Assembly (NCBI RefSeq): GCF_050632395.1
Contig: NZ_CP192600.1
Coordinates: forward strand, 3,472,001-3,536,000
Reading direction: 5' to 3'
Source of the DNA: JAUYQR01 sp050632395
GTDB taxonomy: Bacteria; Pseudomonadota; Alphaproteobacteria; Rhodobacterales; Rhodobacteraceae
Length of the DNA: 64,000 bases
Shown here: positions 24,603 through 34,384 of the stretch, one piece after another
Layout: the number at the start of each line of letters is the position of its first letter
Position numbering within the stretch: the first letter of the stretch is position 1
Program-made: the position numbers and the translations under genes
The notes under the pieces: model-generated
The model's database searches: none
The model's input: the letters and a program-made list of their open reading frames with translations, nothing else
What the model was told of the DNA's origin: nothing

Positions 24603-25838
24603 TCAGGCTGCCTTTCGCAGGATATCATCAAGGGCGGCGCAGAGGCGGTCCACCTCGTCCAGAGTGTTGTAATGCACCATCGACACGCGCAAGAGGCCGC
24701 CGTCGCCGGTTTGGCCCAAATCCTCAACCAGACGGCGGGAATGGAAATCTCCGTGGCGGATGGCAATCTTGTGGGCATCCATGGCTTTTGCCATCGCGCC
24801 GGAGTCGCGCCCTTCGAAGCGGAAGGCGACTGTGGGGATGCGTTTGGAATCCCGGTTCGTGGTGGCGCCGAACACGCGGCAGTCGTTGCGGGCGGTCAGA
24901 TAGGAAAGCAGGCGTTCCACAAGCGCGTCTTCCTGTGTGGTGACGGCGGCAAAGCCTGCCTCAATCCCGGCCCGCGGTGTCGGGGCCGCGCCGCCGAGGC
25001 CCTGGAAATAGTCGCGGATGGCCAAGGTGGAATAGGCGCATTCGTAGCTGGGGTTTCCGGGTTCCAGTTTGCCCGGCACTTTGTCCTTGCCGTAGAAGTA
25101 GTGATAGAGCGTGTCGAGTTCGAGCAGATGGTCGAACTTGCCATACATCACAGCGTAATGGGGCCCGTAGGTCTTATACAGGCTGAAGACGTAGTAATCG
25201 ACGTCCCAGGCTTGCACGTCGATGGCCCGGTGCGGGGCATAGGCCACGGCATCGACACAGATGCGCGCACCGCGGTCGTGGACGAAGCGGGCAATCTCGG
25301 CCACGGGGTTCACTTGGCCCAGAATGTTCGACACATGGGTGACGGCAACCAGCTTCGTGCGGTCGGTCATCAGGGGGGCGAGGTCGTCGAGTTCAAGCGA
25401 CAGCGTGTCGTGGTTCAGGGGCCAGAATTTCAGGACAATCCCGAATTCCTGCAGGCTGACCCACGGGCCGATGTTGGATTCGTGGTCAGACATGGTGACG
25501 ATAACCTCGTCTCCGGGCTGCAACTGGCTGCGCATGGCGCGCGACAGGTTCTGCAACAGGACAGTGGTGGATGGGCCGAAGATGATTTCCTCGGGTCGTG
25601 CGGCGTTCATCAAGGTGGCGGCCGCGGCGCGGGCATCGCGCAGCGCTTGCGCGGCGGCGAGGGAGATGTCGTAGGTGCCGCCGATCTGGACGTTCTTTTC
25701 ATACAGGAATTCGGTCATGCGATCGACCGCGCCACGCAGGATTTGCGACCCACCCGCATTATCGAACAGGGTCCAGCCGCGCGACAGGCCGGGGAAGTTG
25801 CTGCGGACGTGGTCGAGGTCGAGCGCGGGGACGGGCAT
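24603..25838 (-). CDS. Cysteine desulfurase-like class V aminotransferase
   Basis: 411 aa. PLP-binding Lys222 lies in FSLYKTYGPH, with SDHESN near 117-122, Asp196 in ICVDAVAYAPH, and TLFDNAGGSQ near the start. This belongs to the NifS/SufS-like group often annotated cysteine desulfurase-like; the active-site Cys loop of true SufS/IscS enzymes is not evident, so it may act on another amino acid. GGAG precedes the ATG by 6 bases. It lies 14 bases after the ABC ATPase gene and one base before the hydantoinase, so a role in processing the imported substrate is likely but unproven. Confidence 0.85.
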   Translation of the reverse strand: MPVPALDLDHVRSNFPGLSRGWTLFDNAGGSQILRGAVDRMTEFLYEKNVQIGGTYDISLAAAQALRDARAAAATLMNAARPEEIIFGPSTTVLLQNLSRAMRSQLQPGDEVIVTMSDHESNIGPWVSLQEFGIVLKFWPLNHDTLSLELDDLAPLMTDRTKLVAVTHVSNILGQVNPVAEIARFVHDRGARICVDAVAYAPHRAIDVQAWDVDYYVFSLYKTYGPHYAVMYGKFDHLLELDTLYHYFYGKDKVPGKLEPGNPSYECAYSTLAIRDYFQGLGGAAPTPRAGIEAGFAAVTTQEDALVERLLSYLTARNDCRVFGATTNRDSKRIPTVAFRFEGRDSGAMAKAMDAHKIAIRHGDFHSRRLVEDLGQTGDGGLLRVSMVHYNTLDEVDRLCAALDDILRKAA

Positions 25839-25852
25839 TGTTTTCTCCGGTG

Positions 25853-26590
25853 TCAGTGGTTCAGGACCGCGCCAAGGAAATTGCGCGTGCGCTCTTCCTG
25901 CGGGGTGTCGAAGATCTGGGCGGGGGTGCCGGATTCGATGATCCGCCCGCTGTCCATGAAGATCACCCGGTCAGCGACCTGACGGGCGAACCCCATCTCG
26001 TGGGTGACGACGACCATAGTGACGCCGGTCCCTGCGAGGGATTTCATCACGTCAAGCACCTCACCAACCATTTCGGGATCAAGCGCGCTGGTGGGTTCGT
26101 CGAAGAGCAAGACCTTGGGGTCCATTGCCAAGGCGCGGGCAATGGCAACGCGCTGCTGCTGGCCTCCTGACAGTTTGCCGGGGTATTTGTCGGCCTGTTC
26201 ACCGATGCCGACGCGTGCGAGCAACTCGCGGGCGCGTTTCTCTGCGGCGTCGGCAGAGGTGCCGCGCACGCGCATGGGCGCAAGCATGACATTGCGCAGC
26301 ACCGTCAGATGCGGGAACAGGTTGAAGGATTGGAACACCATGCCGACATCGGCACGCACCTTTTCGAGGTTTTGGCCGCGTTCGACGGTGGTTCCGCCCA
26401 CGGTGATGCGACTGGCAGGCTCGAACGGCTCCAACAGGTTGATGCAGCGGATGAGTGTCGACTTGCCCGACCCCGAGGGGCCGATGACGCAGACCACCTC
26501 GCCTTCGGCGATGTCGAGGTCGATGCCATGCAGCGCGGTGAAGGAACCGAAGCGTTTTTGCAGGTTCTGGATGTGGATGTAACCGGGCAT
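25853..26590 (-). CDS. Polar amino acid-type ABC transporter ATPase
   Basis: 245 aa, GlnQ/HisP size. Walker A GPSGSGKS (37-44), signature LSGGQQQR (140-147), Walker B VLLFDEP (160-166) and the D-loop SALDPE. The ATG overlaps the permease stop by one base (TGATG). In-frame sequence further upstream reads through the permease and is not part of it. It powers the importer made with the adjacent permease and binding protein. Confidence 0.95.
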   Translation of the reverse strand: MPGYIHIQNLQKRFGSFTALHGIDLDIAEGEVVCVIGPSGSGKSTLIRCINLLEPFEPASRITVGGTTVERGQNLEKVRADVGMVFQSFNLFPHLTVLRNVMLAPMRVRGTSADAAEKRARELLARVGIGEQADKYPGKLSGGQQQRVAIARALAMDPKVLLFDEPTSALDPEMVGEVLDVMKSLAGTGVTMVVVTHEMGFARQVADRVIFMDSGRIIESGTPAQIFDTPQEERTRNFLGAVLNH

Positions 26591-27261
26591 CAGCGGTCCG
26601 CCTTTGCATAGCTGCGTTCCAGCCGGGATACGGCGGCGACCAGTGGCAGGAGGAACGCCACGTAGATGATCGCGGCGCCGATCAGCGGGCTGGGATTGGC
26701 CGCAAGTGCCTGTGCCTGCGTGGCCTGCTTCAGCAGGTCTGGCATCGCCACGACCGAAGCAAGGGCGGTGTCTTTCATCACGTTGATGCAATTGTTTGTC
26801 AGGGGTGGAATGACGATCCGGATCGCCTGCGGCAGGATCACGTCCACCATCATGTGCCGGTAGGAAAGACCAAGCGCCGACGAGGCTTCGAACTGGCCCT
26901 TGGGGATGGCTTCGATGCCGGCGCGGAAGATTTCGGCTGTATAGGCGGCAGAGACCAACGACAGCGCCGAGACCGCAGACAGGAAGGGTGAAAGCCGGAT
27001 GCCGACGAAGGGCAGGGCGTAATAGATGATGATGAGTAGGACCAAAAGCGGGATCGAGCGCATGAAGTTGATGTAAGCGCGTGCCAGAAGCTGCGCCCAG
27101 ACCGGCCCGTAAATCCGGATCAGGGCCAGTGCGAGGCCGAGCACAAGACCAAGGACGATGCTTACAACGCCGATTTGCAACGTGACCCACAGCCCCTGCA
27201 TCAGCAGGGGAAAGGTGCGGATCAGCACTGGCACGTTGAAGAAGGTGTCGAAGATTTCCAT
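26590..27261 (-). CDS. Polar amino acid-type ABC transporter permease
   Basis: 223 aa with about five membrane segments and the HisM/GlnP EAA-loop [33 protein letters not shown]. Begins [23 protein letters not shown], typical of the family. Only one permease gene is present, so the importer probably uses a homodimer. Confidence 0.94.
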   Translation of the reverse strand: MEIFDTFFNVPVLIRTFPLLMQGLWVTLQIGVVSIVLGLVLGLALALIRIYGPVWAQLLARAYINFMRSIPLLVLLIIIYYALPFVGIRLSPFLSAVSALSLVSAAYTAEIFRAGIEAIPKGQFEASSALGLSYRHMMVDVILPQAIRIVIPPLTNNCINVMKDTALASVVAMPDLLKQATQAQALAANPSPLIGAAIIYVAFLLPLVAAVSRLERSYAKADR

Positions 27262-27318
27262 GAGCCCACCGGTTGCAAGAAAGGGGAGGCAGGCCTGGGC
27301 CCGCCACCCCCCAGAGTG

Positions 27319-28107
27319 TTATTTCAGCGCGGGCATGTCCATGACGGTCGCGGTCGAGGTGGTGGCCTCGGGGTCGGAGCCGAACCACTTCTTGTGGGTG
27401 GCCTGCACGAAACCTTCTTCCTTCAGTGCGGTGATGATCGTGCTGACTTCGGCGGCAAGGGGCGCGTCCTTGGCGAACATCATGGAATACTGCTCGCCGG
27501 TGGGGATGCGTTCGACGACGGCGAATTCCGGCTTGTCCTTGGAGTAGTATTGCAGGGCCGGAATGTCGCTGATGTAGCCGTCGATCCGACCATTGCCGAG
27601 GTCGAGCATCGCGGGAGCCAGGCCTTCGAAGCGGCGGATTTCGGCGAAGCCGTATTTCGTCTGGTTCTCGGTCGCCCACATGTCGCCGGTCGATCCGGTG
27701 TCGACGCCGATGACCTTGCCGGACATGTCTGCCAGACCTTTCAATCCGCTGGCGGCGGTGACGGTCAACGACTGGTCGCTGTCATAGTAGGGCTGGGCGA
27801 AGCTGACTTCGGCCAGACGCTTTTCGGTGATGGTGATCGAAGACATCGCCATGTCGATGCGGCCCGATTGGACTGCCGAGAACAGGCCGTTGAACGGGAT
27901 GTTCTCGATCTTGATGTCACGGCCGAGACGCTTGGCGACTTCGGTTGCAAGATCGACCTCGAAGCCGACGATTGCGCCTGTGTCATCCTGGAATTCCCAC
28001 GGCACGTTGCCGACGTTCGCGCCGACCGTGATATCTTCCGCCGAAGCGATGGCGCCAAAGCTGAGCGCCGATCCAAGAACTGCGGCGGCGAGGATATTTT
28101 TCATCAT
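27319..28107 (-). CDS. Periplasmic binding protein, family 3 (amino acid-type)
   Basis: 262 aa. Signal peptide [23 protein letters not shown], cleaved before [11 protein letters not shown]. The mature part shows the family 3 pattern: [40 protein letters not shown] and GSTGDMWA. The ligand is probably a polar amino acid or cyclic amide given the hydantoinase in the same operon. AAGGA lies 8 bases before ATG 28107. It is the first gene of a five-gene operon and is separated from a divergent GntR gene by a palindromic operator. Confidence 0.93.
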   Translation of the reverse strand: MMKNILAAAVLGSALSFGAIASAEDITVGANVGNVPWEFQDDTGAIVGFEVDLATEVAKRLGRDIKIENIPFNGLFSAVQSGRIDMAMSSITITEKRLAEVSFAQPYYDSDQSLTVTAASGLKGLADMSGKVIGVDTGSTGDMWATENQTKYGFAEIRRFEGLAPAMLDLGNGRIDGYISDIPALQYYSKDKPEFAVVERIPTGEQYSMMFAKDAPLAAEVSTIITALKEEGFVQATHKKWFGSDPEATTSTATVMDMPALK

Positions 28108-28142
28108 ATCTGTGATCCTTTCCCTGTTGGTTGCAATTTCCT

Positions 28143-28164
28143 CTGGTCAGACCGGTCTGACCAG
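28143..28164. promoter_or_regulatory. Perfect 22 bp palindrome, GntR/FadR-type operator
   Basis: The half-site CTGGTCAGACC (28143-28153) is repeated in exact inverted form to 28164. Within it, GGTCTGACCA and its mirror match the TNGTNNNACNA form known for FadR/FCD regulators such as PdhR and LldR. It lies between the divergent importer operon and the GntR gene. Confidence 0.8.
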
Positions 28165-28272
28165 TTAATTTCAAACCAACCATGAGGCGTCTTGGAAGGC
28201 AAGGCACTTATGGGGCAGAGAGGGCGGTGAGTGGCCCGACGGGACGGGATGACGATTAAAGAGGAGGCGAAC

Positions 28273-28989
28273 GTGTCGCGATTGAATGTGCCCTTGCCCG
28301 GCTGGACCCCCCTGCCCCAGGTTGTCGCCCGGCGACTGCAACAGATGATCCTTGACGGAGAGCTGCGCGAAGGCGATCAGATACCGTCGCAGCGTGTTTT
28401 GTCGGAACAGTTCAACGTCAGCCGCGCCTCGTTGCGGGAGGCGCTTTTGACGCTGGAAACGCTTGGCTTGATCAAGACCCAGCCGGGCCGTGGCACCTTT
28501 GTCACCGCAGGCCGCCCCGATAGCGGCGCAGAAATCAAATGGCGCTATTCCGACAGCTTCCCCATGCAGGATGTGTTCGAGACGCGGCAGATGCTTGAGG
28601 GCCAGATTGCGGAAACTGCGGCCCGCAATGTGGATGCCGCCACACTCGCCGCCTTGCGCGATGCGACAGACGAGATGGAACGTTGCTGGGGTGAAGGTGA
28701 TCTTCTGTCGAACGTGGAGGCAGACCTGCGCTTTCACCGCACCATCGCGCTGGCGTGCAGGAATCAGATGCTGCAATCGCTTTATGAAACCGTGCAGAGC
28801 CTGCTGACCGAAACCCAGCGCCAACCGATCCCGCGAACCAACCCGACCCGGATGCGCGCTTCGCTGGCCGAGCATCGCGAAATTATTGCAGCCCTTTCGC
28901 GCGCTGATGGCCGTGCAGCCCGCGACGCAATGGAACGCCATGTGCGCAATACCGCAGAGTGTGCGGGTATCTTGCTGCCGAAGGTTTAG
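28273..28989 (+). CDS. GntR-family (FadR subfamily, FCD domain) regulator
   Basis: 238 aa from GTG 28273, chosen because AGGAGG sits 5 bases upstream; in-frame ATG 28249 has no comparable site. The N-terminal winged helix is clear (PLPQVVARRLQQMILDGELREGDQIPSQRVLSEQFNVSRASLREAL), then an all-helical FCD ligand domain with Arg, Asp and His metal/ligand residues (ETRQMLEG, DLRFHRTIALA, EHREIIAAL). It probably represses one or both flanking operons through the palindrome at 28143-28164; effector unknown. Confidence 0.9.
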   Translation: MSRLNVPLPGWTPLPQVVARRLQQMILDGELREGDQIPSQRVLSEQFNVSRASLREALLTLETLGLIKTQPGRGTFVTAGRPDSGAEIKWRYSDSFPMQDVFETRQMLEGQIAETAARNVDAATLAALRDATDEMERCWGEGDLLSNVEADLRFHRTIALACRNQMLQSLYETVQSLLTETQRQPIPRTNPTRMRASLAEHREIIAALSRADGRAARDAMERHVRNTAECAGILLPKV

Positions 28990-29167
28990 GAAGGCATGGC
29001 ACGGTGGTCATCAGCCCTTGTTGGAATGGCAGGTCAGCGTGCAGCGGGCGCCAAAGGGTCAGCCTGTATGGCGGAAGAAGCCATTGACTCTGCCGCTCAG
29101 GCTTCGTCGAATGGGGACGGATTCCCGACGCTTGTCGGTTCGTCCTAACAATCACAGGGAGATGGCA

Positions 29168-30769
29168 ATGCATCACACGCATGGATTTGGCCGTGCAGCA
29201 GTCTTGGCCGTGCTGATGGCGGGCACTGCGCCGATGGCGCTTATGGCAGAGACCCCGGCTGATACGCTGGTTGTGGCTGATGCGATCGACGACATCGTTT
29301 CGATCGACCCGCATGAAGCGTTCGAGTTTTCGGGCGTGGACCTCAACAACAACGTCTATGACACGTTGATCGAGCTTGATCCGACCAAGCCGGGCGAACT
29401 GGTCCCCGGTCTGGCCGAAAGCTGGGCCGTGTCCGAGGACGGCATGACCTACACCTTCAAGATCAAGTCCGGCATCACGTTTTCCAGCGGCAACCCGCTG
29501 ACGGCCGAGGACGCGGCGCTGTCGTTGCGCCGGGTGGTCAAGCTGAACAAGACGCCTGCGTTCATCATCACGCAGTTCGGACTGACGGCGGAGAATGTAG
29601 ACCAGATGGTCACCTTCGAGGGTGATACGGTCACGCTCAAGACTGACAAGGCCTATGCGCCGTCCTTCGTCTACAACTGCCTGACGGCGGGCGTGGCAAA
29701 CATCGTCGACATCAAGACCGTGATGGCGAACGAGGTCGATGGCGACATGGGCAACGCCTGGCTGAAGGCGAACAGCGCCGGGACCGGCGCCTATGTGCTG
29801 AAGTCGTTCAAGCCGAATGAAGGCTATGTGCTTGAGGCCCGCACCGGCCACTGGCGCGGCGATGCCAAGATCAAGAACGTGTTCATGCAGCACGTTCCCG
29901 AAGGTGCCACCCAGCGTCTGCTGCTGGAAAAGGGCGACATCGACATTGGCCGCGAACTGACGCCCACCGATATTGCCGGCTTTGAAGGCAATGCTGACAT
30001 CAAGGTGCAGAACGACGTCGGCGGGCAGATCTACTATCTGGCACTGAACCAGAAGAAGGCCGAGCTTGCCAACGCCAAGGTTCAGCAGGCGATGCGCTAC
30101 GCCGTCGACTATGCCGGCATGGCCGACAGCATCCTGAAAGGCCAGTGGGTCGTCCACCAGGCGTTCCTGCCGCAGGGTTTCCTCGGTGCGCTGACGGAAA
30201 ACCCCTATGCGCTGGATCTGGAAAAGGCGAAGGCCTTGATGGCGGAATCGGGCGTTACGCTGCCTTTGGAGGTGAAGTTCACCGTCCGCAACAACCAGGA
30301 ACGGCTGGACATCGCAACGTCGCTGCAAAACACCTTTGCGCAAGTCGGCATCAATCTGGTGCTGGACGTGGGCGACGGCGCGACGGGCCTGGAGATCTAT
30401 CGGGGTCGCCAGCACGAGATGACGCTGCAGACCTGGGGACCGGACTATCCCGACCCGCACACCAACGCCTCGACCTTCGCCTCCAACCCCGATAACTCGG
30501 ACGAGGCCAAGGCGACGGGCTACCTGGCGTGGCGCACCGCATGGGATCCAGGCGCCGAGATCAATGCGGAAACCGACGCCGCCGTGGTCGAGAAGGACAC
30601 CGAAAAGCGCAAGGCGATGTATGAGGACCTGCAGGCCAAGGTGCGCGACAATTCGGCCTTCGTCTTCATGTTCCAGCAGGCACGGCAAGATGCGATGCGA
30701 GCCAATGTGAGCGGCTTCTATGCCGGTGGGGCGACAGACTCGGCGTCCTATTGGACAGTGACCAAGTAA
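29168..30769 (+). CDS. Dipeptide/oligopeptide-type ABC transporter binding protein (SBP family 5)
   Basis: 533 aa from ATG 29168 (AGGGAG 6 bases upstream; the ATG at 29162 has no room for the site). Signal peptide MHHTHGFGRAAVLAVLMAGTAPMALMA. Family 5 blocks follow: PGLAESWAVSEDGMTYTFKIKSGITFSSGNPLTAED and GTGAYVLKSF, and late DYPDPHTNASTF. It is periplasmic and probably binds peptides, since an M19 dipeptidase ends the operon. Large minus-strand frames over this gene are shadows. Confidence 0.93.
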   Translation: MHHTHGFGRAAVLAVLMAGTAPMALMAETPADTLVVADAIDDIVSIDPHEAFEFSGVDLNNNVYDTLIELDPTKPGELVPGLAESWAVSEDGMTYTFKIKSGITFSSGNPLTAEDAALSLRRVVKLNKTPAFIITQFGLTAENVDQMVTFEGDTVTLKTDKAYAPSFVYNCLTAGVANIVDIKTVMANEVDGDMGNAWLKANSAGTGAYVLKSFKPNEGYVLEARTGHWRGDAKIKNVFMQHVPEGATQRLLLEKGDIDIGRELTPTDIAGFEGNADIKVQNDVGGQIYYLALNQKKAELANAKVQQAMRYAVDYAGMADSILKGQWVVHQAFLPQGFLGALTENPYALDLEKAKALMAESGVTLPLEVKFTVRNNQERLDIATSLQNTFAQVGINLVLDVGDGATGLEIYRGRQHEMTLQTWGPDYPDPHTNASTFASNPDNSDEAKATGYLAWRTAWDPGAEINAETDAAVVEKDTEKRKAMYEDLQAKVRDNSAFVFMFQQARQDAMRANVSGFYAGGATDSASYWTVTK

Positions 30770-30775
30770 GCATTC

Positions 30776-30805
30776 GGGTCGCCTGCCGACGTTGGCGGGC
30801 GACCC
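30776..30805 (+). terminator. Strong intercistronic hairpin after the binding-protein gene
   Basis: GGGTCGCC-T-GCC and GGCGGGCGACCC pair around a GACGTT loop, followed by GGTTTTCT. Placed between binding-protein and permease genes, it likely attenuates read-through or stabilises the upstream mRNA, giving more binding protein than membrane components. Confidence 0.75.
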
Positions 30806-30818
30806 GGTTTTCTCGCGC

Positions 30819-31883
30819 ATGACATCCCTTCCCTCGCCAACGCCGGACCGCCAGTTCACCCGTCTTCTGGGCCAGATCGGCTATGGGCTGGCCGCGCTTG
30901 CCATCACGCTTCTGGGGCTGATGCTGGTGACGTTCCTCATCGGTCGCGTGGTGCCGACTGACCCGGTCCTGTCGATCGTGGGCGAACGCGCTACGCCTGC
31001 GCAGATTGCCGCGATCCGCGAGAAGCTGGGTCTGGATTTGCCGTTGTGGCAGCAGTTCTTCATCTACGTCCGCGATGCCGTGCAGGGCGATCTTGGCAAT
31101 TCGATCCGCACCGGCAAAAGCGTGACCTCGGAAATCGCCCGATATTTCCCCGCAACGCTGGAACTGGCCACGCTGGGCACGATCTTCGGCACTCTGGTTG
31201 GCGTGCCAGCGGGCGTGCTGGCGGCGACCCGGCCGGGCAGCATCGCCGACCAGATCGTGCGGGTTGTCGGGCTGATGGGCTATTCGATGCCGGTGTTCTG
31301 GTTGGGTCTTATCGGCCTTTTGGTGTTCTACGGCCAGCTTGATTGGGTTTCGGGGCCGGGGCGGCTGGACCCGACCTACGACATGATGATGGAATTCACG
31401 CTGAACACCTACACGGGGATGATCCTCATCGACGCGGCACTCAACGGTGCCTGGGACGTGTTTGGCAATGCCGTCAGCCACATCATCCTGCCGGCCGGTC
31501 TGCTCGGCTATGTCTCGATGGCGTATATCAGCCGGATGACCCGCAGTTTCATGATGAACGAGTTGGGGCAGGAATACATCACGACGGCACGGGTAAAGGG
31601 GATGCCCGAATGGCGGGTGATCTGGGTACATGCAATGAAGAACGTCGCGGTGCCGCTGATCACCGTGATCGCACTAAGCTATGCCTACCTTCTGGAAGGG
31701 TCGGTCCTGACCGAAACGATCTTTGCCTGGCCGGGGCTTGGCAGCTATATCACCGACGCGCTTTTCGCCAATGACATGCCCGCAGTGCTGGGTGGCACGG
31801 TCGTGGTGGGCGTGGTGTTTGTCACGCTGAACATGGCGTCGGACATCCTTTACCGGCTTGTCGACCCGAGGGCTCGCGGATGA
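30819..31883 (+). CDS. Dipeptide-type ABC transporter permease (DppB-like)
   Basis: 354 aa from ATG 30819; a TTG start at 30792 is possible but lies in the hairpin. About six membrane segments, the REKLGLDLPLWQQFF periplasmic loop and the EAA-type loop NELGQEYITTARVKGMPEWRVIWVHAMKN. It overlaps the next permease by 4 bases. Confidence 0.92.
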   Translation: MTSLPSPTPDRQFTRLLGQIGYGLAALAITLLGLMLVTFLIGRVVPTDPVLSIVGERATPAQIAAIREKLGLDLPLWQQFFIYVRDAVQGDLGNSIRTGKSVTSEIARYFPATLELATLGTIFGTLVGVPAGVLAATRPGSIADQIVRVVGLMGYSMPVFWLGLIGLLVFYGQLDWVSGPGRLDPTYDMMMEFTLNTYTGMILIDAALNGAWDVFGNAVSHIILPAGLLGYVSMAYISRMTRSFMMNELGQEYITTARVKGMPEWRVIWVHAMKNVAVPLITVIALSYAYLLEGSVLTETIFAWPGLGSYITDALFANDMPAVLGGTVVVGVVFVTLNMASDILYRLVDPRARG

Positions 31884-32785
31884 CAGCGCTTCGCGTCTGG
31901 CTCAGCGATCCGAACCCTGCGTCACGCCGGCAGGCGCGGTTGGGTCAGTTGTGGCTGGCGTGGCAGCGCATCCGGCGCAATCGGCTGGCGATGGCGGGGC
32001 TGGTGATCGTGGCGGTGTTGCTGGTGGTCGCAGCCTTCGCTCCGTGGATCGCGCCGCATGACCCGTTAGCGCAGGATCTGGCGCGCCGGTTGCTGCCGCC
32101 TGGCACGCCGGGCAACGTGCTTGGCACCGACGATTTCGGCCGTGACATCCTGAGCCGCATCATCTTTGGCGCGCGTATCACGCTTTACATCATCGCGCTG
32201 GTGGCGGTGACGGCCCCGTTGCTTGGGCTTTTGATCGGCACGGTGGCCGGGTATTTCGGCGGCTGGGTCGATGCCACACTGATGCGGCTGACCGATATCT
32301 TTCTTGCGTTCCCGCGTCTGATCCTTGCGCTGGCGCTGGTGGCCGTGCTTGGCCCGGGGATCGAAAACGCCGTGCTTGCGATAGCGCTGACGGCGTGGCC
32401 GCCCTATGCCCGAGTGGCGCGGGCCGAGACGCTGACGGTGCGGTCGTCGGATTACATCGCGGCGATCCGATTGCAGGGCGCGTCAGCACCGCGGATCATC
32501 GCGGGGCATGTGGTGCCGATGTGCCTGCCGTCGGTGATCATCCGGGTCACGCTGGACATGGCCGGCGTGATCCTGATCGCAGCGGGGCTGGGGTTCCTTG
32601 GGCTTGGGGTGCTGCCACCGACGCCGGAATGGGGGCTGATGATCAGTTCGGGCCGGAAGTTCCTGTTCGAGCAGTGGTGGGTGGCTACCATGCCGGGGCT
32701 GGCGATCTTTATCGTTTCGCTGGGCTTCAACCTGTTGGGCGACGGCCTGCGCGACGTTCTAGACCCGAGGAGTGCTTCGCGATGA
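31880..32785 (+). CDS. Dipeptide-type ABC transporter permease (DppC-like)
   Basis: 301 aa. N-terminal RIRRNRLAMAGLVIVAVLLVVAAFAPWIAPHDP is the OppC-N region; GTDDFGRDILSRIIFGARITL and RVARAETLTVRSSDYIAAIRLQGASAPRII (EAA loop) are diagnostic. Forms a heteromeric channel with the preceding permease. Confidence 0.93.
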   Translation: MTALRVWLSDPNPASRRQARLGQLWLAWQRIRRNRLAMAGLVIVAVLLVVAAFAPWIAPHDPLAQDLARRLLPPGTPGNVLGTDDFGRDILSRIIFGARITLYIIALVAVTAPLLGLLIGTVAGYFGGWVDATLMRLTDIFLAFPRLILALALVAVLGPGIENAVLAIALTAWPPYARVARAETLTVRSSDYIAAIRLQGASAPRIIAGHVVPMCLPSVIIRVTLDMAGVILIAAGLGFLGLGVLPPTPEWGLMISSGRKFLFEQWWVATMPGLAIFIVSLGFNLLGDGLRDVLDPRSASR

Positions 32786-33603
32786 GCCTTCTGGAGGTGA
32801 AAAACCTGCGTGTCACTTTCGACACCGAGACCGGCCCGGTGCAGGCGGTGCGCGGTGTGTCCTTCAGCCTTGGGCGCGAGCGGCTGGGGATCGTTGGGGA
32901 GTCGGGGTCCGGCAAGACGATGACCGGTCGGGCCGTGCTGCGGCTGATCCGCCCGCCGGGCCGGATCGAGGCCGATGCGATGACGTTCGACGGGCAGGAT
33001 ATCCTGAACATGCCCGAACGAGAGATGCGGGCGTTGCGCGGCAAGCGGATCGGCATGGTGATGCAGGACCCGAAATACAGCCTGAACCCGGTGATGACCG
33101 TGGGGCGGCAACTGACCGAGGGGCTGCGCCTGCGCGACCGGCTGGGCCGGGCCGACGCGGTGGCAAAGGCGATTGCCGCGCTGGAGGCGGTGCAGATCCG
33201 CGATCCGCATCGGGTTATGGACGCCTATCCGCACGAGTTGTCTGGCGGCATGGGCCAGCGGGTGATGATCGCGATGATGCTGATCCCGGAACCCGACCTT
33301 CTGATTGCCGACGAGCCGACAAGTGCGCTGGACGTGACGGTGCAGGCCGAGGTGTTGTCGATCCTGGACGCGCTTGTTCGGGACCGGGGCATGGGGCTGA
33401 TATTCATCAGTCATGACCTGCGTCTGGTGGCGCGATTTTGCGACCGGGTGCTGGTGATGCACAAGGGCCTGGTCGTCGAGGAAATCGCAGCGGCCAACCT
33501 GCTTGCGGCCAAGCACCCGTACACTCAGGGTCTTTTGAACTGCCTGCCCCGGATCGGTGGCCCGCGGGGGCCCCTTCCCGTCCTTGACCGGACCGCGGTG
33601 TGA
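32782..33603 (+). CDS. Dipeptide-type ABC transporter ATPase (DppD-like)
   Basis: 273 aa from ATG 32782, overlapping the permease stop by 4 bases. Walker [26 protein letters not shown], signature ELSGGMGQR, Walker [13 protein letters not shown] and a C-terminal [14 protein letters not shown] oligopeptide-ATPase tail. The canonical DppD C-terminal cysteine cluster is absent. Confidence 0.93.
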   Translation: MSLLEVKNLRVTFDTETGPVQAVRGVSFSLGRERLGIVGESGSGKTMTGRAVLRLIRPPGRIEADAMTFDGQDILNMPEREMRALRGKRIGMVMQDPKYSLNPVMTVGRQLTEGLRLRDRLGRADAVAKAIAALEAVQIRDPHRVMDAYPHELSGGMGQRVMIAMMLIPEPDLLIADEPTSALDVTVQAEVLSILDALVRDRGMGLIFISHDLRLVARFCDRVLVMHKGLVVEEIAAANLLAAKHPYTQGLLNCLPRIGGPRGPLPVLDRTAV

Positions 33604-33607
33604 CCGG

Positions 33608-34384
33608 ATGAGCCTGATCGAGATCGACAATCTGACCGTGACGTTCCGCGCCCAAGGCCGCGAGGTGCGCGCAGTCGAGAGCGTCAGCCTGTCGGTGGGC
33701 GAACGCGAAAGCTACGGCTTGGTGGGCGAAAGCGGGTCGGGCAAATCGACTATCCTGCGCGCGATCTGCGGGATGGCCCCGGTCAGCGGCGGCACGATCC
33801 GCATTGCCGGCAAGGTGCTGCCCGCCGAGCGCGGGCGCGCCTTTTCGGCGGAAGTGCAAATGGTGTTTCAGGACCCCTACGCCAGCCTCCACCCGCGCCA
33901 CACGATCGACCGCACGCTTTCGGAACCGCTTGCGATCCACGGGATGCCAGACCGCGACGCACGGGTCGTTCAGGCGCTGGTCGATGTGGGCCTGCCGCCT
34001 GCATTCCGCTTTCGCTATCCGCACCAGTTGTCGGGCGGGCAGCGCCAGCGCGTCGCCATCGCCCGCGCCTTGATGCTGAAGCCGCGCATCCTGCTTCTGG
34101 ACGAGCCGACCAGCGCGCTTGATGCCTCGGTTCAGGCCGAGGTGTTGAACCTGCTTAGCCGGTTGCGCGAGGAACAGGGTCTGACCTTCCTGATGGTGTC
34201 CCACGATCTGGCGGTGATCGACCACATGTGCGACCGGATCATGGTGCTGCAACATGGCAGCACGGTCGAGGAGATCAGCCGCGACGATCTGGCGAAGGCC
34301 AACATGAAAACCCCCTACGCCCGCAGCCTGTTCGAGGCCAGCGCAGACCGGATGCTGGGCGGCACGACGGAGCCCGCGCGATGA
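33608..34384 (+). CDS. Dipeptide-type ABC transporter ATPase (DppF-like)
   Basis: 258 aa. Walker [26 protein letters not shown], signature LSGGQRQR and Walker [13 protein letters not shown]. The tail is short (KTPYARSLFEASAD) compared with longer DppF proteins. It pairs with the preceding ATPase. Four bases separate the two genes. Confidence 0.92.
   Translation: MSLIEIDNLTVTFRAQGREVRAVESVSLSVGERESYGLVGESGSGKSTILRAICGMAPVSGGTIRIAGKVLPAERGRAFSAEVQMVFQDPYASLHPRHTIDRTLSEPLAIHGMPDRDARVVQALVDVGLPPAFRFRYPHQLSGGQRQRVAIARALMLKPRILLLDEPTSALDASVQAEVLNLLSRLREEQGLTFLMVSHDLAVIDHMCDRIMVLQHGSTVEEISRDDLAKANMKTPYARSLFEASADRMLGGTTEPAR

Noticed and set aside
24602..24778. Longer hydantoinase start
   Set aside because: Extra residues overlap the aminotransferase gene; the conserved protein starts at 24601.
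26591..27679. Upstream extension of the ABC ATPase frame
   Set aside because: Overlaps the permease and binding-protein genes in another frame; the ATPase fold starts at 26590 with a TGATG junction.
28883..30859. Large minus-strand open frame of more than 650 codons
   Set aside because: It lies fully antisense to the binding-protein gene, which has a signal peptide, ribosome site and family motifs; the antisense translation is Arg/Gln/His-rich, a codon-bias shadow.
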